From Gemmatimonadota bacterium (GTDB lineage: Bacteria; Gemmatimonadota; Gemmatimonadetes; Gemmatimonadales; GWC2-71-9): a stretch of DNA of 36,017 nucleotides. Position numbers and translations under genes: made by a program. The stretch covers positions 1 to 36,017 of the forward strand of contig QKHC01000021.1 in the NCBI GenBank assembly GCA_003251175.1. Direction: 5' to 3'. The notes beneath the pieces were generated by a model. That model was not told where the DNA came from and ran no database searches. It worked only from the letters and a program-made list of their open reading frames with translations. Shown here piece by piece: positions 8,696 to 16,393 of the stretch. The stretch's first letter is position 1. Every line of letters begins with the position of its first letter.

Positions 8696-9631
8696 TCACG
8701 CCGCGGCTGGCACCTCCACCGGCGGCGGCCGCCTCGCGACGAGCCAGATCCCGACGAACAAGGAGCAAGTGGCCAGGAACATGCCGGCCGTCGGCGTTTC
8801 CCCGAACGCCAGCCAGCTCGCGAGCGCCGCGACGAGGGGTTGCGCATAGATGTACATGGCGGTCGTGGAGGCCCGGACGCGGGCCAGGGCGTACATGTTG
8901 AGCAGGTAGGCGACCACCGTGGGAAAGATCACGATGTAAGCGAGCGACGCCCACACGGCGGTGTGTCGCGGGGAGGGAATGAGCGCCTGCCCCCACGCGA
9001 AGAACGGCAGAAACGGCAGCGACAACACGTAGGCCCAGGTGATCACCACGAGCGGGGGGTAGCGGCGGGCCAGCGGCCGCGACACGATGAGGTACGTCGA
9101 GTAACACAGCGAGTTGCCGACCATCAGGAGGTTCCCCACGCCATGCCGTCCGAGGGTGTGTACGCCTTCGCTGAAGAGCAGGGGCAGGAGCCCGGCGAGG
9201 GCGAGGATGACACCCACCAGTCGGACGACGCTGTACTCTTCCTGGCCCACCAGTGCCGCGAGCGCGAAGGTGAAGATCGGGATGAGGCACATGACGAGGG
9301 CGGCGTTGATCGGCGTCGATCGCGCCAGTCCCACGAGAAAAAGCCCCTGATTGATCGCGACACCGAGAAACGCGGCGGCCACGAAGCGTGGCACGTGCGC
9401 CCGGGCCGGCAGGGCGGCCCGGCCGTGGATCAGCGCTGCCAGCACGGTGAGGATGGCGGCGCCGGCACCCAGCCGCCATGCGCCTACGGCGAGTGGCGCC
9501 AGACCTCCCGGCTGGAACGCGATCTGCCCGAACACGGGAAAGAGACCGAACACGATCTGGGCACCCACCAGCGATCCATGGGCGGCGACCAGTTGTCGTG
9601 GGGGAACGGAAGCGACGGATGACGACGCCAC
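8696..9631 (-). CDS. EamA/DMT-family transporter
   Basis: 311 residues if the GTG at 9629-9631 is used. A TTG at 9664 would add 11 residues, and neither start has a clear Shine-Dalgarno sequence, so the start is uncertain. About ten TM helices are arranged as two EamA repeats. The first repeat carries AAFLGVAINQGLFLVGLARS and the second carries TSTAMYIYAQ-like text: ASTTAMYIYAQPLVAALASW then FGETP, the usual ending of DMT exporters of the RhaT/YdcZ/RarD group. The family exports amino acids or other small metabolites from the inner membrane; the substrate cannot be read from sequence. It is the first substantial gene of a possible minus-strand unit EamA, antiporter, M61 peptidase, with the Arg-Arg repeat microprotein 39 nt upstream. 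Confidence 0.88.
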   Translation of the reverse strand: MASSSVASVPPRQLVAAHGSLVGAQIVFGLFPVFGQIAFQPGGLAPLAVGAWRLGAGAAILTVLAALIHGRAALPARAHVPRFVAAAFLGVAINQGLFLVGLARSTPINAALVMCLIPIFTFALAALVGQEEYSVVRLVGVILALAGLLPLLFSEGVHTLGRHGVGNLLMVGNSLCYSTYLIVSRPLARRYPPLVVITWAYVLSLPFLPFFAWGQALIPSPRHTAVWASLAYIVIFPTVVAYLLNMYALARVRASTTAMYIYAQPLVAALASWLAFGETPTAGMFLATCSLFVGIWLVARRPPPVEVPAAA

Positions 9632-9670
9632 GGACGCAAGGTAATCACGCCCGCGACCCCCCAACGAGAT

Positions 9671-9862
9671 TCAGTCGGTGCGGCGATCCTCGCCCGATCG
9701 GCGGTCGAAACCCGCCCGACGCGGCGCGAAGGAGCGCCGATCCTCGGAGATCTGGCGCTTACTGTCGCGGCGCTCCACCCATGACCGCCGATCCTTCACC
9801 TTGCGACGCTCACCGCCACGCCGCTCGGCTCTGCGCCGCTCCGTTCCCTCGGACTTCGCCAT
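9671..9862 (-). CDS. 63-residue Arg-Arg repeat microprotein (function unknown)
   Basis: The ATG at 9860-9862 opens a 63-residue frame made almost entirely of short, highly charged units ending in ERR or DRR. Examples are ERRRAERRGGERR near the start and FDRRSGEDRRTD at the end, with eight to nine Arg-Arg pairs spaced about 4-7 residues apart. It has no hydrophobic core, Cys or signal peptide. Similar D/E-RR linkers occur before PilZ or GGDEF domains in other bacteria, but here the repeat stands alone. It could be an RNA-, DNA- or polyphosphate-binding peptide, or a disordered protein. The opposite strand also reads as an Arg-rich frame because cgg/ccg codons mirror each other; the minus strand is preferred because each Arg pair there is preceded by Asp or Glu. 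There is no strong ribosome-binding site. Confidence 0.5.
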   Translation of the reverse strand: MAKSEGTERRRAERRGGERRKVKDRRSWVERRDSKRQISEDRRSFAPRRAGFDRRSGEDRRTD

Positions 9863-9960
9863 CGGCCCAATCTAGCGCTCCGCCCCGTGCCATCCCACAC
9901 CGCCCTGCCCATGGCCCCGCGCGGACGCCGCCAGTAGCTTCGGACGCTGCGGACCCCGAC

Positions 9961-10056
9961 ATGATCGACCACGACCTGCGCCGCCCCATCGCCGCGCTAC
10001 TCCCGACCGACGCGCCCGCCCCGACGCGGCGAGACGGTCTGCCACGCAAGCGATGA
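9961..10056 (+). CDS. Possible 31-residue leader ORF overlapping the ABC ATPase start
   Basis: An ATG at 9961 opens 31 codons (MIDHDLRRPIAALL, ending GLPRKR) whose TGA (10054-10056) overlaps the ATG of the ABC ATPase (10053-10055) as ATGA. The ABC gene has no visible Shine-Dalgarno of its own, so translational coupling from a leader would make sense. The same overlap style links the next two genes. Against it: the peptide is short, resembles nothing I know, and open frames of this length are common at this GC content. Treat it as a candidate. Confidence 0.22.
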   Translation: MIDHDLRRPIAALLPTDAPAPTRRDGLPRKR

Positions 10057-11054
10057 TCTCCACTGAAGGCCTCAGCAAGTCCTTCCGCGTCAAGGTGCGC
10101 GAACCCGGCCTGCGGAGCGCGCTGGCTGCGCTGGTGGCGCCGCGCTACCGCGACGTGCACGCGGTGCGCGACGTCAGCTTCGCCATCGAGCCTGGGGAGA
10201 TCGTCGCGTTTCTCGGTCCCAACGGCGCCGGCAAGACGACGACGCTGAAGATGCTCTCGGGCCTCCTCTACCCGTCGGCGGGGCGCTGTCGGGTCGCAGG
10301 GTTCGATCCGTGGACGGGCGGCGCACCATTCAAGCGTCGCATCACTCTCGTGCTCGGTAATCGGCGCCAGTTGCTCTGGGACCTCGCGCCCGAAGAGACG
10401 TTCCGCCTCAACCAGGCGATCTACGACATACCGGAGACGGCATATCGCGAGCGGCTCGACGAGCTGGTCACGCTGCTGGATCTGGAAGCGCTGCTCGACA
10501 AGCCGGTCCGCCAGCTGTCGTTGGGCGAGCGCATGAAGTGCGAGCTCGCTGCCGCGTTGCTGCATCGTCCGCCCATTCTCTTTCTGGACGAGCCGACACT
10601 GGGACTGGACGTGACCGCGCAGGACGCGATCCGCCGCTTCCTGCTCGCGTACCGGGAGCGCCATGGCGCCACCGTGCTGCTCACGTCTCACTACATGCAG
10701 GACGTCACCGCCATGGCGTCACGGGTACTCATGATCAACCGTGGCCGTCTGCTGTACGACGGGGCGCTCGACTCCCTGATCGCCCGCACCGTGCGCACCA
10801 AACGACTCGAGCTGGTTCTGGGACCGGGCGTCACACGCGAGGCGCTCGCCGCGCTCGCCCCGGTGACCAGCTTCGCCTTTCCCAACGCCGTGCTGGAGGT
10901 TCCGCGGGAGGAGGCGGCGGCCACCAGCGCGCGCCTGCTCGCGGCACTCCCGATCGCCGACCTGGCGATCCAGGAGCCCCCGGTGGAGGAGGTCATCCGT
11001 CAGGCATTCGCCGGGGCCGCGACGGAGGACGACGAGGGCGCGGCGGCGCGGTGA
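10053..11054 (+). CDS. ABC-2 type exporter, ATP-binding subunit
   Basis: 333 residues with a complete nucleotide-binding domain: Walker A GPNGAGKT (55-62), signature LSLGERMKCELAAALLHRP (155-173, LSLGE in place of LSGGQ), Walker B ILFLDEPTLGLD (175-186) and switch histidine H213 in LLTSHYMQD. The N-terminal insert VREPGLRSALAALVAPRYRD before the A-loop region and the LSLGE-type signature are typical of ATPases paired with DUF990 (ABC2_membrane_6) permeases, the group that includes cyanobacterial viologen exporters and daunorubicin-type systems. A C-terminal regulatory region (about 245-320) follows. It energises export of an unknown hydrophobic or cationic compound. The gene overlaps the next by GTGA, giving an operon of ATPase plus two permeases. 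Confidence 0.92.
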   Translation: MISTEGLSKSFRVKVREPGLRSALAALVAPRYRDVHAVRDVSFAIEPGEIVAFLGPNGAGKTTTLKMLSGLLYPSAGRCRVAGFDPWTGGAPFKRRITLVLGNRRQLLWDLAPEETFRLNQAIYDIPETAYRERLDELVTLLDLEALLDKPVRQLSLGERMKCELAAALLHRPPILFLDEPTLGLDVTAQDAIRRFLLAYRERHGATVLLTSHYMQDVTAMASRVLMINRGRLLYDGALDSLIARTVRTKRLELVLGPGVTREALAALAPVTSFAFPNAVLEVPREEAAATSARLLAALPIADLAIQEPPVEEVIRQAFAGAATEDDEGAAAR

Positions 11055-11860
11055 GCGCGGGCGCGTGGGTGCGGCGCTATGGAGGGCTGATTCGGGCCGC
11101 GTGGCTCGTGGACCTACAGTACCGCGCGGCGATCGCGCTGTGGCTGGTGTGGGGGGTGACGGAGCCCGCGATCGCGCTCGGCATCTGGTGGGGGATCGCC
11201 GGCGCTGGTGAGGTCGGCGGATTCGAGCGGGCGGACTTCGCACGCTACTTCTTCGGTCTCGCTCTGGTGAACCAGCTCACGATCGCGTGGGATTCGTGGT
11301 ACCTCGATCAGTGGATCCGCGAAGGTGACTTGAACCACCGGCTCGCGCGTCCGATGAATCCCGTGCATGAAGCCATTGCCGACAACGTCGCCTACAAGAT
11401 CCGCGGCGGCACTGTCGTTCTCCTCGCCTGGGCGCTGTTCGCCGCGCTGTGGCCGGCGGTGCGATTGCCCTTCGACCCGGGCCGCTGGGCGCTCACGCTG
11501 TTGGCGGTGATACTCGCAGCGGCGATGCGGTTCTGCATCAGCTACACCACGGGCCTGGCCGCGTTCTGGACGACACGCGCCACCGCCTTGATGCAGCTCC
11601 ACGCCGGAATCTCACTCTTTCTGGCCGGCCGCATCGCCCCGCTAGCCCTCCTGCCGCCCGCCGTCGTCGGCGTCGCCCGCTACCTCTGGTTCCCCTACAC
11701 GCTCGCGTTTCCGGTGGATGTGCTCACCGGGGCTGCGGCCGCTCCGGCCCAGCTGGCACGCGGCTTCGCCGGACAAGGCGTCTGGCTGCTGCTGTGGTAC
11801 CTCGCGTATCGGCTGGCCTGGTCGCGCGGCACCCGCCGTTACGGAGCCGTCGGCGGATGA
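11051..11860 (+). CDS. ABC-2 type exporter, permease subunit 1 (DUF990-like)
   Basis: 269 residues starting at GTG 11051-11053, which overlaps the ATPase stop as GTGA. Six hydrophobic segments are visible (about 30-50, 70-90, 125-145, 150-175, 180-205, 230-250). Text such as YFFGLALVNQLTIAWDSWYL and REGDLNHRLARPMNP fits the permeases of the DUF990/ABC2_membrane_6 group, where an amphipathic 'I(R/V)xG(D/E)Lxxx(L/I)xRPxxP' loop follows TM2. It should form the inner-membrane channel as a heterodimer with the next gene product, since both share this loop and are about the same length. The substrate is unknown. An ATGA overlap joins it to the second permease, so expression is probably coupled and stoichiometric. 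Confidence 0.87.
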   Translation: MSAGAWVRRYGGLIRAAWLVDLQYRAAIALWLVWGVTEPAIALGIWWGIAGAGEVGGFERADFARYFFGLALVNQLTIAWDSWYLDQWIREGDLNHRLARPMNPVHEAIADNVAYKIRGGTVVLLAWALFAALWPAVRLPFDPGRWALTLLAVILAAAMRFCISYTTGLAAFWTTRATALMQLHAGISLFLAGRIAPLALLPPAVVGVARYLWFPYTLAFPVDVLTGAAAAPAQLARGFAGQGVWLLLWYLAYRLAWSRGTRRYGAVGG

Positions 11861-12657
11861 CACCGCCCCCCCGACGCTGGCTGCGGGTGCTCGCCGCCCT
11901 GTGGCGAGTGAACGTGTCCGAGGAGCTGCAGTACCGGGTCAACTTCGTCACCAGCCTGGCCGGGACCTTGTTTTCCCTTGCGACGGCATGGCTCACGGTC
12001 AGCCTGTTCTTTCGCCACGCCAGCGGCATCGGCGGCTGGACGTACTGGGAGGTCGTGGTGCTGCTGGGTGTGTTCACCGCGCTCTCGGGTGTCGTCGAGG
12101 CGGTGTTGCGACCCGGAATCGGCCAGCTCGCCGAGCAGGTGCGCAGCGGCGACCTCGACCTCGTGCTGGTTCGTCCGGTTGACGCACAGGTCCTGGTTTC
12201 GTTCCGCGGCATCGATATCTGGCGCATCACCGATGTCGCCGTCGGTCTGGTCGTCATCGGATACGCGCTGGTGCGACTGGATCGGGTCCCCCACCTTCTT
12301 GAGATCGCCGCCTTCGGGGTCGCACTCGCCGCCGCCACCGCCGTGGTGTACGCGCTGTGGGTGGCGTTGATGAGCCTCGCGTTCTGGTTCGTCGCGGTCG
12401 AGAATCTGTGGGTGCTGTTCGACGCGGTGTTCGAAGGCGCCCGCTACCCGGTCAGTGCCTATCCGGGTGCGCTGCGCGTGCTGTTCGTCTACCTGGTTCC
12501 CGTTGCCTGGACCACGACGATCCCCGCCGGAGCGCTCACGGGACGGTTCCGTCCGGAGATCGCGCTGGCCTCTGCCCTCGCTGGTGCAGCGGCCGTCCTA
12601 CTCGCACGGCTGCTGTGGCGCACCGCGATTCGGCGCTACACCGGGGCGAGTGGCTGA
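11857..12657 (+). CDS. ABC-2 type exporter, permease subunit 2 (DUF990-like)
   Basis: 266 residues starting at ATG 11857, overlapping the preceding stop as ATGA. Six TM segments are predicted. The same family loop is present as VRSGDLDLVLVRPVDAQVLV, paralogous to REGDLNHRLARPMNP in the first permease. The region LWVLFDAVFEGARYPVSAYP followed by VPVAWTTTIPAGALTG is the conserved C-terminal half of DUF990 proteins (FEGARYP...P..). With the two preceding genes it completes a heteromeric exporter. A strong hairpin follows 20 nt after the stop, so this is the last gene of the operon. I cannot tell whether the cargo is a toxic cation, a lipid or a secondary metabolite; no biosynthetic gene is nearby. 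Confidence 0.88.
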   Translation: MTPPPRRWLRVLAALWRVNVSEELQYRVNFVTSLAGTLFSLATAWLTVSLFFRHASGIGGWTYWEVVVLLGVFTALSGVVEAVLRPGIGQLAEQVRSGDLDLVLVRPVDAQVLVSFRGIDIWRITDVAVGLVVIGYALVRLDRVPHLLEIAAFGVALAAATAVVYALWVALMSLAFWFVAVENLWVLFDAVFEGARYPVSAYPGALRVLFVYLVPVAWTTTIPAGALTGRFRPEIALASALAGAAAVLLARLLWRTAIRRYTGASG

Positions 12658-12676
12658 GGAGGTCGCTCCAACGACG

Positions 12677-12703
12677 ACGGGGCGCCCACCGTGGACGCCC
12701 CGT
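12677..12703. terminator. Hairpin terminator between convergent transcripts
   Basis: ACGGGGCG (12677-12684) and CGCCCCGT (12696-12703) are perfect 8-bp inverted arms. The 11-nt loop can add three inner pairs (CCA/TGG) after one mismatch. It lies 20 nt after the ABC permease stop and 33 nt before the stop of the convergent lipoprotein gene, with no clear T tract on either side. The position fits a bidirectional terminator. Confidence 0.6.
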
Positions 12704-12735
12704 GCGACTCTCGGGCCCGGCCAGCAACGCCCGAC

Positions 12736-13635
12736 TCAGTCACCCTGCTGCGGGGTGCCGCCGTCCTCCCGCACGAGAATGAGGTACTTCGACGCCCGCC
12801 AGAACTCGGTGGGTGACGCGATGCGCAGGCTGTCGGCCCCGGTGACGCGGCCCTTCTCGTCGCGCGGCGTCTCGAGGTACTGCAGATCCTGTCGCGACAC
12901 GATGCGGTACCGGCCGGTGCTCGACAGCGGGATCGCGGTCGTCTGCCGCCGGTCGATCGCCGTGAAAAGGGTCGGGTCCAACTCGCGGGCCGGAGAAAGC
13001 GTCTCGCCCGTGCGCCACAGGATGAACAGCACCCGGCTGCCACCCTCCTCGACGACGATTCCCCTGTCCTTGAGCTCGTCCTTCGTGCCGATGGTGTAGA
13101 AGACAGTGTTCTCTGAAGTGACCGTATCTTTCAGCGCCTCGTTCTCGCCCTCCAGCGCGAGGTTCGTCGTCCGCAACGTGTCAATCTCGGCCGCGAGCAC
13201 GGCGATAGTGGTCTTCTGCGACTCGATCACGCCCTGGAGGTTCGCCATCGTCTCCTCGAGCGTCGTGCGCAGGCTGTCGGAGAGACGGGTGAGCCCGCGC
13301 ACGCGGGACTGGGTCTGGCGCAGTCGTCGCTCGCTCTCGTCGAGCCGGGTGACGACGTAGCGGATCTTCTGCACCATCGAATCACGATGGGCCGCCTGGG
13401 GTGACTCCGTGGAGACCTTGAGGTCCTTGGCCTGGACCTCGGCGATCTCGGCCGCCACGTCGCTGAGGAGACGCGTCTGCAGCGCCATTTCCTGCAGCAG
13501 GCTGTCCTTCTGCGCACTGACAGTGTCGAGGGTCGCGAGCTTGGCACGCACCTCGGCCGAGGGGCCGCACGCTGCGGCGGCCAGCACGACGGCTGGCACG
13601 AGCACCGCGAGGAACTTGAGGGGGGTGGATGACAT
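12736..13635 (-). CDS. Coiled-coil lipoprotein of unknown function
   Basis: 299 residues from the ATG at 13633-13635; upstream in-frame extension would precede the signal peptide. A lipoprotein signal ends in VLAAAACGPS with lipobox cysteine C23, so it should be anchored in the inner or outer membrane facing the periplasm. Residues about 30-180 are rich in heptad-like Leu/Ala/Glu/Arg (LLQEMALQTRLLSDVAAEIA; RRLRQTQSRVRGLTRLSDSL), a long coiled coil. It is followed by a globular C-terminal part (about 180-299) starting TVFYTIGTKDELKDRGIV and with a Tyr-rich middle (GRYRIVSRQDLQYLET). I recognise this as a conserved lipoprotein type in Gemmatimonadota and Bacteroidota but know no function. It lies 136 nt downstream of the COG2403 gene on the same strand; a TATCAT at about 13677-13682 may be its own -10. 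Confidence 0.82.
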   Translation of the reverse strand: MSSTPLKFLAVLVPAVVLAAAACGPSAEVRAKLATLDTVSAQKDSLLQEMALQTRLLSDVAAEIAEVQAKDLKVSTESPQAAHRDSMVQKIRYVVTRLDESERRLRQTQSRVRGLTRLSDSLRTTLEETMANLQGVIESQKTTIAVLAAEIDTLRTTNLALEGENEALKDTVTSENTVFYTIGTKDELKDRGIVVEEGGSRVLFILWRTGETLSPARELDPTLFTAIDRRQTTAIPLSSTGRYRIVSRQDLQYLETPRDEKGRVTGADSLRIASPTEFWRASKYLILVREDGGTPQQGD

Positions 13636-13771
13636 GACCGCGTTCTCCTGCCCTATCGTGAAGGTGAAGGACCCCCATGATAGCAACGTCCCGGGCCGGC
13701 GCGCCGGTCGCATGTCACGCTGCCGACCTCACCGACTGTGACGCGGCCCACAAACGCCCCCGCGGCGAGGC

Positions 13772-15103
13772 TCAGTCCGCCAGAAAGCCGTGCTGCTGCA
13801 ACAGGTTACGCAGCGATGGCTCGCCGATCTCCTGCAGCTCGTAGCGTACCCGCAGCGATGGCCGCCCGAAGGTGACGAGCCGCCCGAGATCGATCGGCGA
13901 CGCCACGACCACCAAGTCGACCGGGGCCGCCGCGATCGTAGCGGCGAGGTCGGCCACCTGCGCGGCACCGTACCCCATGGCCGGCAGCACCGGGCCGGTG
14001 TCGGGCCACGCCGCGAACGTCTCGCGCAGCGAGCCGACGGCGTAGGGCCGGGGATCCACGATTTCGGCGGCGCCGTAGCGCCGAGCCGCGATCCACCCCG
14101 AGCCGAAGCGCATCCCGCCGTGGGTCACCGTTGGCCCATCCTCGATCACCAGCACCCGCTTGCCACGGATGCGTTCCCCATCCGCAACGACGATCGGGCT
14201 TGCCGCCTCCACGACGCTGGCATGGGGGGCCAGCTCGGCCACGACCTTCCTGGCGGCTTCAATCTGCTCGAGCCCGGCAGTGTCCACCTTGTTGATCACC
14301 GCGATGTCGGCCATACGCAGCACCGACTCACCGGGATGGTAGCGGCGGGCATGATCGGCGCGATGCGGATCGACCACGGCCAACATCAGATTCGGTGCGA
14401 AAAAGGGCAGATCGTTGTTGCCGCCGTCCCAGATGAGCACGTCCGCTTCCCGCTCCGCTTGCCGCAGGATTCCGGCGTAGTCCACACCGGCATACACCAC
14501 GAGATCGTGGGCGAGCAGGGGCTCGTACTCCTCACGCTCCTCGATGGTCACGCGGTGGCGATCGAGATCCGCGGCCGTCGCAAAGCGCTGGACGGCCTGT
14601 GCCGCCAGGTCACCGTACGGCATCGGGTGCCGCACGACCACGACGCGGCGCCCGGCCTGTCGCAGAATCGCCGCGACACGCCGGGTGGTCTGGCTCTTCC
14701 CCGCCCCGGTGCGCACCGCGCACACCGCAATGACCGGGACCGCGGCGCGCAGCATCGTGTGCTTCGGGCCGAGCAGCAGGTAGTCGGCGCCGGCTGCCAG
14801 GGCGCGAGATGCGAGGTGCATCACGGCCTCGTGTGAGACGTCGCTGTAGCTGAAGACGACCACGTCCACGCTGCGATCCCGTACGAGTTGCTCCAGCTCT
14901 GTCTCCGCGACGATCGGAATCCCGTCGGGGTAGCGGGAACCGGCGAGCGCCGCTGGGTAGCGTCGATCGGCAATGTTGGGAATCTGCGCGGCAGTGAACG
15001 CCACCACCTCGGTGCGCGGGTCGTCGCGGAAGTGCACGTTGAAATTGTGGAAGTCCCGTCCAGCCGCGCCCAGGATCAGGACCCGCGTGGGTGGAATGGT
15101 CAT
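13772..15103 (-). CDS. COG2403 P-loop protein, cyclic 2,3-diphosphoglycerate synthetase-like
   Basis: 443 residues from the ATG at 15101-15103, chosen because MTIPPTRVLILGAAGRDFHN is the family N-terminus; the frame stays open upstream to 15265 but without similarity. An N-terminal Rossmann-like region carries LGAAGRDFHNFN (11-22). A central P-loop VRTGAGKSQTTR (130-141) is followed by IWDGGNNDLPFF (224-235) and NKVD (271-274), the base-recognition style of GTPases. COG2403 includes the archaeal cyclic 2,3-diphosphoglycerate synthetase (Methanothermus, about 460 residues), which makes the thermolyte cDPG from 2,3-DPG and ATP. Bacterial members are often labelled 'GTPase' and have not, to my knowledge, been shown to make cDPG. 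Activity is therefore open; the domain call is secure. The coiled-coil lipoprotein lies downstream. Confidence 0.85.
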   Translation of the reverse strand: MTIPPTRVLILGAAGRDFHNFNVHFRDDPRTEVVAFTAAQIPNIADRRYPAALAGSRYPDGIPIVAETELEQLVRDRSVDVVVFSYSDVSHEAVMHLASRALAAGADYLLLGPKHTMLRAAVPVIAVCAVRTGAGKSQTTRRVAAILRQAGRRVVVVRHPMPYGDLAAQAVQRFATAADLDRHRVTIEEREEYEPLLAHDLVVYAGVDYAGILRQAEREADVLIWDGGNNDLPFFAPNLMLAVVDPHRADHARRYHPGESVLRMADIAVINKVDTAGLEQIEAARKVVAELAPHASVVEAASPIVVADGERIRGKRVLVIEDGPTVTHGGMRFGSGWIAARRYGAAEIVDPRPYAVGSLRETFAAWPDTGPVLPAMGYGAAQVADLAATIAAAPVDLVVVASPIDLGRLVTFGRPSLRVRYELQEIGEPSLRNLLQQHGFLAD

Positions 15104-15174
15104 ACGCCCAGTGTGGGGTGGGCGTCGTGAAGGGACCTTGAGGGCGCGCTGAACGCTCCTCACACCCCGATCGT

Positions 15175-15203
15175 TTGACATTCGCCGGCGCCGGCGCCAG
15201 TCT
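15175..15203 (+). promoter_or_regulatory. Candidate promoter for the secreted protein at 15243
   Basis: A perfect TTGACA (15175-15180) lies 63 nt before the GTG start. The hexamer 17 nt downstream (15198-15203, CAGTCT) is a poor -10, and the spacer holds a repeated GCCGGC palindrome. Only the -35 match is convincing. Confidence 0.3.
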
Positions 15204-15242
15204 CTTGGGGTCCCGCAGGCCGCCCCTCGACCGGAGGTTCCG

Positions 15243-16103
15243 GTGCGCGCGCGCTTCACCCTCACCCTCCTCTGCGCCGCGTCGGCGGCCGCGCAGCAAC
15301 CGGCCCCTCCGGGCGGCCGGACGAGCTTCCCGTCCTGGAATCTTTCCTATGTGATTCCCGCCGGCTGGCAGGTGGGCCAGGAGGCGGGACGCGTCCACAC
15401 GCTGGTCACGCCGGCGGGGTTGCAGGGGCCTGTCATTTACGTCGGTCCAGGAATGCACCAGAGCTTCAACGACGCCGGCGCGGACCTGAGCAAGGGATTC
15501 ACTGCGCTGGGCCTGGCGGGCACTCCGACGCGTCAGCCGATCACCTCCACCATCAGCGGCATGCAGGCGATGACGGCGGACTACCTAGCCCAGAATCAGA
15601 TGGGCCTAGCCCTGCAGGCACACGCCGTGTCGGTGCTCACCCCGCACGGCACCGGGCTCCTCGTGGTGGGCTTCGCGCCGGCCCACCAGTCCGGCGAGAT
15701 GGGGGCGGCAGTGGACCGGATCGCGCAGAGCCTGCAAGTCGGCGGTCCGCCGCAGCCGAATCCCCAGGCGATCGCCGCGTTGCGGGGACGTTGGATGTAC
15801 TACGCAGGCCGGGCCTCTGGCGTGACCAGCGCGATGGGAGGCGCCTCCAACAGCTATGAGGAGTTCGTCGAATTCGACGGGGTGGGACGGTTCACGTACC
15901 AGTCGTCCGCGTCGGTGAGTGTGACGACACCGGGTCTCACCGGCACGGCTGGCGGCGCGCAGGCCCAGAGCGACGAAGGCACCTACACCGTCATCGCCAC
16001 GACGCTGGTGGTGCGCGGGCGCCAGGGGCAGTCGACGTTCGACCTGCAGATCCTGCCCGACCGCGTGATCGCCGACGGCCGGACGTACCTCCGGGCGAAC
16101 TAA
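15243..16103 (+). CDS. Secreted protein of unknown function
   Basis: 286 residues starting at GTG 15243, with GGAGG five nt upstream, one of the better ribosome-binding sites in the window. A short signal peptide (about 1-18, RFTLTLLCAASAAAQ) predicts export. The mature part has two regions. Residues about 25-165 resemble the fold of proteins that begin with 'YVIPAGWQ' and end in a helix with RIAQSLQV, similar to periplasmic PsbP/MOG1-like (DUF1795-type) domains. Residues about 175-286 start with LRGRWMYYAGRASG and look like a small beta-barrel, lipocalin-like repeat ending QILPDRVIADGRTYLRAN. These comparisons are by eye. It is divergent from the COG2403 gene, and its stop overlaps the stop of the convergent small membrane protein by four bases. 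Confidence 0.82.
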   Translation: MRARFTLTLLCAASAAAQQPAPPGGRTSFPSWNLSYVIPAGWQVGQEAGRVHTLVTPAGLQGPVIYVGPGMHQSFNDAGADLSKGFTALGLAGTPTRQPITSTISGMQAMTADYLAQNQMGLALQAHAVSVLTPHGTGLLVVGFAPAHQSGEMGAAVDRIAQSLQVGGPPQPNPQAIAALRGRWMYYAGRASGVTSAMGGASNSYEEFVEFDGVGRFTYQSSASVSVTTPGLTGTAGGAQAQSDEGTYTVIATTLVVRGRQGQSTFDLQILPDRVIADGRTYLRAN

Positions 16104-16306
16104 TCCGCCGCCGCTTCGCCCTTGTCATTGCGCCGCCACAGCCACAGGGCAAAGAACACGAGCGCGATGAGCAGGCCCACCTTCAGTACCGTGGCGACGA
16201 ACGCCAGGAGCGCGCCCGCCAGGGGCAGCAGGAGAATCGAGAGGATCTTCCACAACGCCACGCCGATGACGCCGGCGGCGGCGAGGGTCAGCACCGGTTT
16301 GAACAT
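16100..16306 (-). CDS. Small two-helix membrane protein
   Basis: 68 residues from ATG 16304-16306 with GGAGG eight nt upstream. Two hydrophobic segments, about 5-27 (TLAAAGVIGVALWKILSILL) and 33-57 (AFVATVLKVGLLIALVFFAL), are followed by the charged tail WRRNDKGEAAAD. Amphipathic features are weak, so an integral inner-membrane protein is likely. I recognise no family. The good ribosome-binding site and codon use support a real gene although it is short. Its stop overlaps that of the secreted-protein gene. Confidence 0.72.
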   Translation of the reverse strand: MFKPVLTLAAAGVIGVALWKILSILLLPLAGALLAFVATVLKVGLLIALVFFALWLWRRNDKGEAAAD

Positions 16307-16393
16307 CGTCGGCCTCCGGCCGGGTTTGGGCCATCCCTCCCTACGCGGGCGGGACGCGGGAGGTGTCGCCCGTACCTGACTTGCGGGCGGGGC

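Noticed and set aside
7275-9479. Very long minus-strand frame overlapping the antiporter and EamA genes
   Set aside because: It runs across two real genes in another frame and has the Arg/Gly/Ala-rich look of shifted GC-rich coding sequence, with no domain.
13790-14836. Plus-strand frame opposite the COG2403 gene
   Set aside because: Histidine/arginine-rich shadow of a protein with clear P-loop and NKVD motifs.
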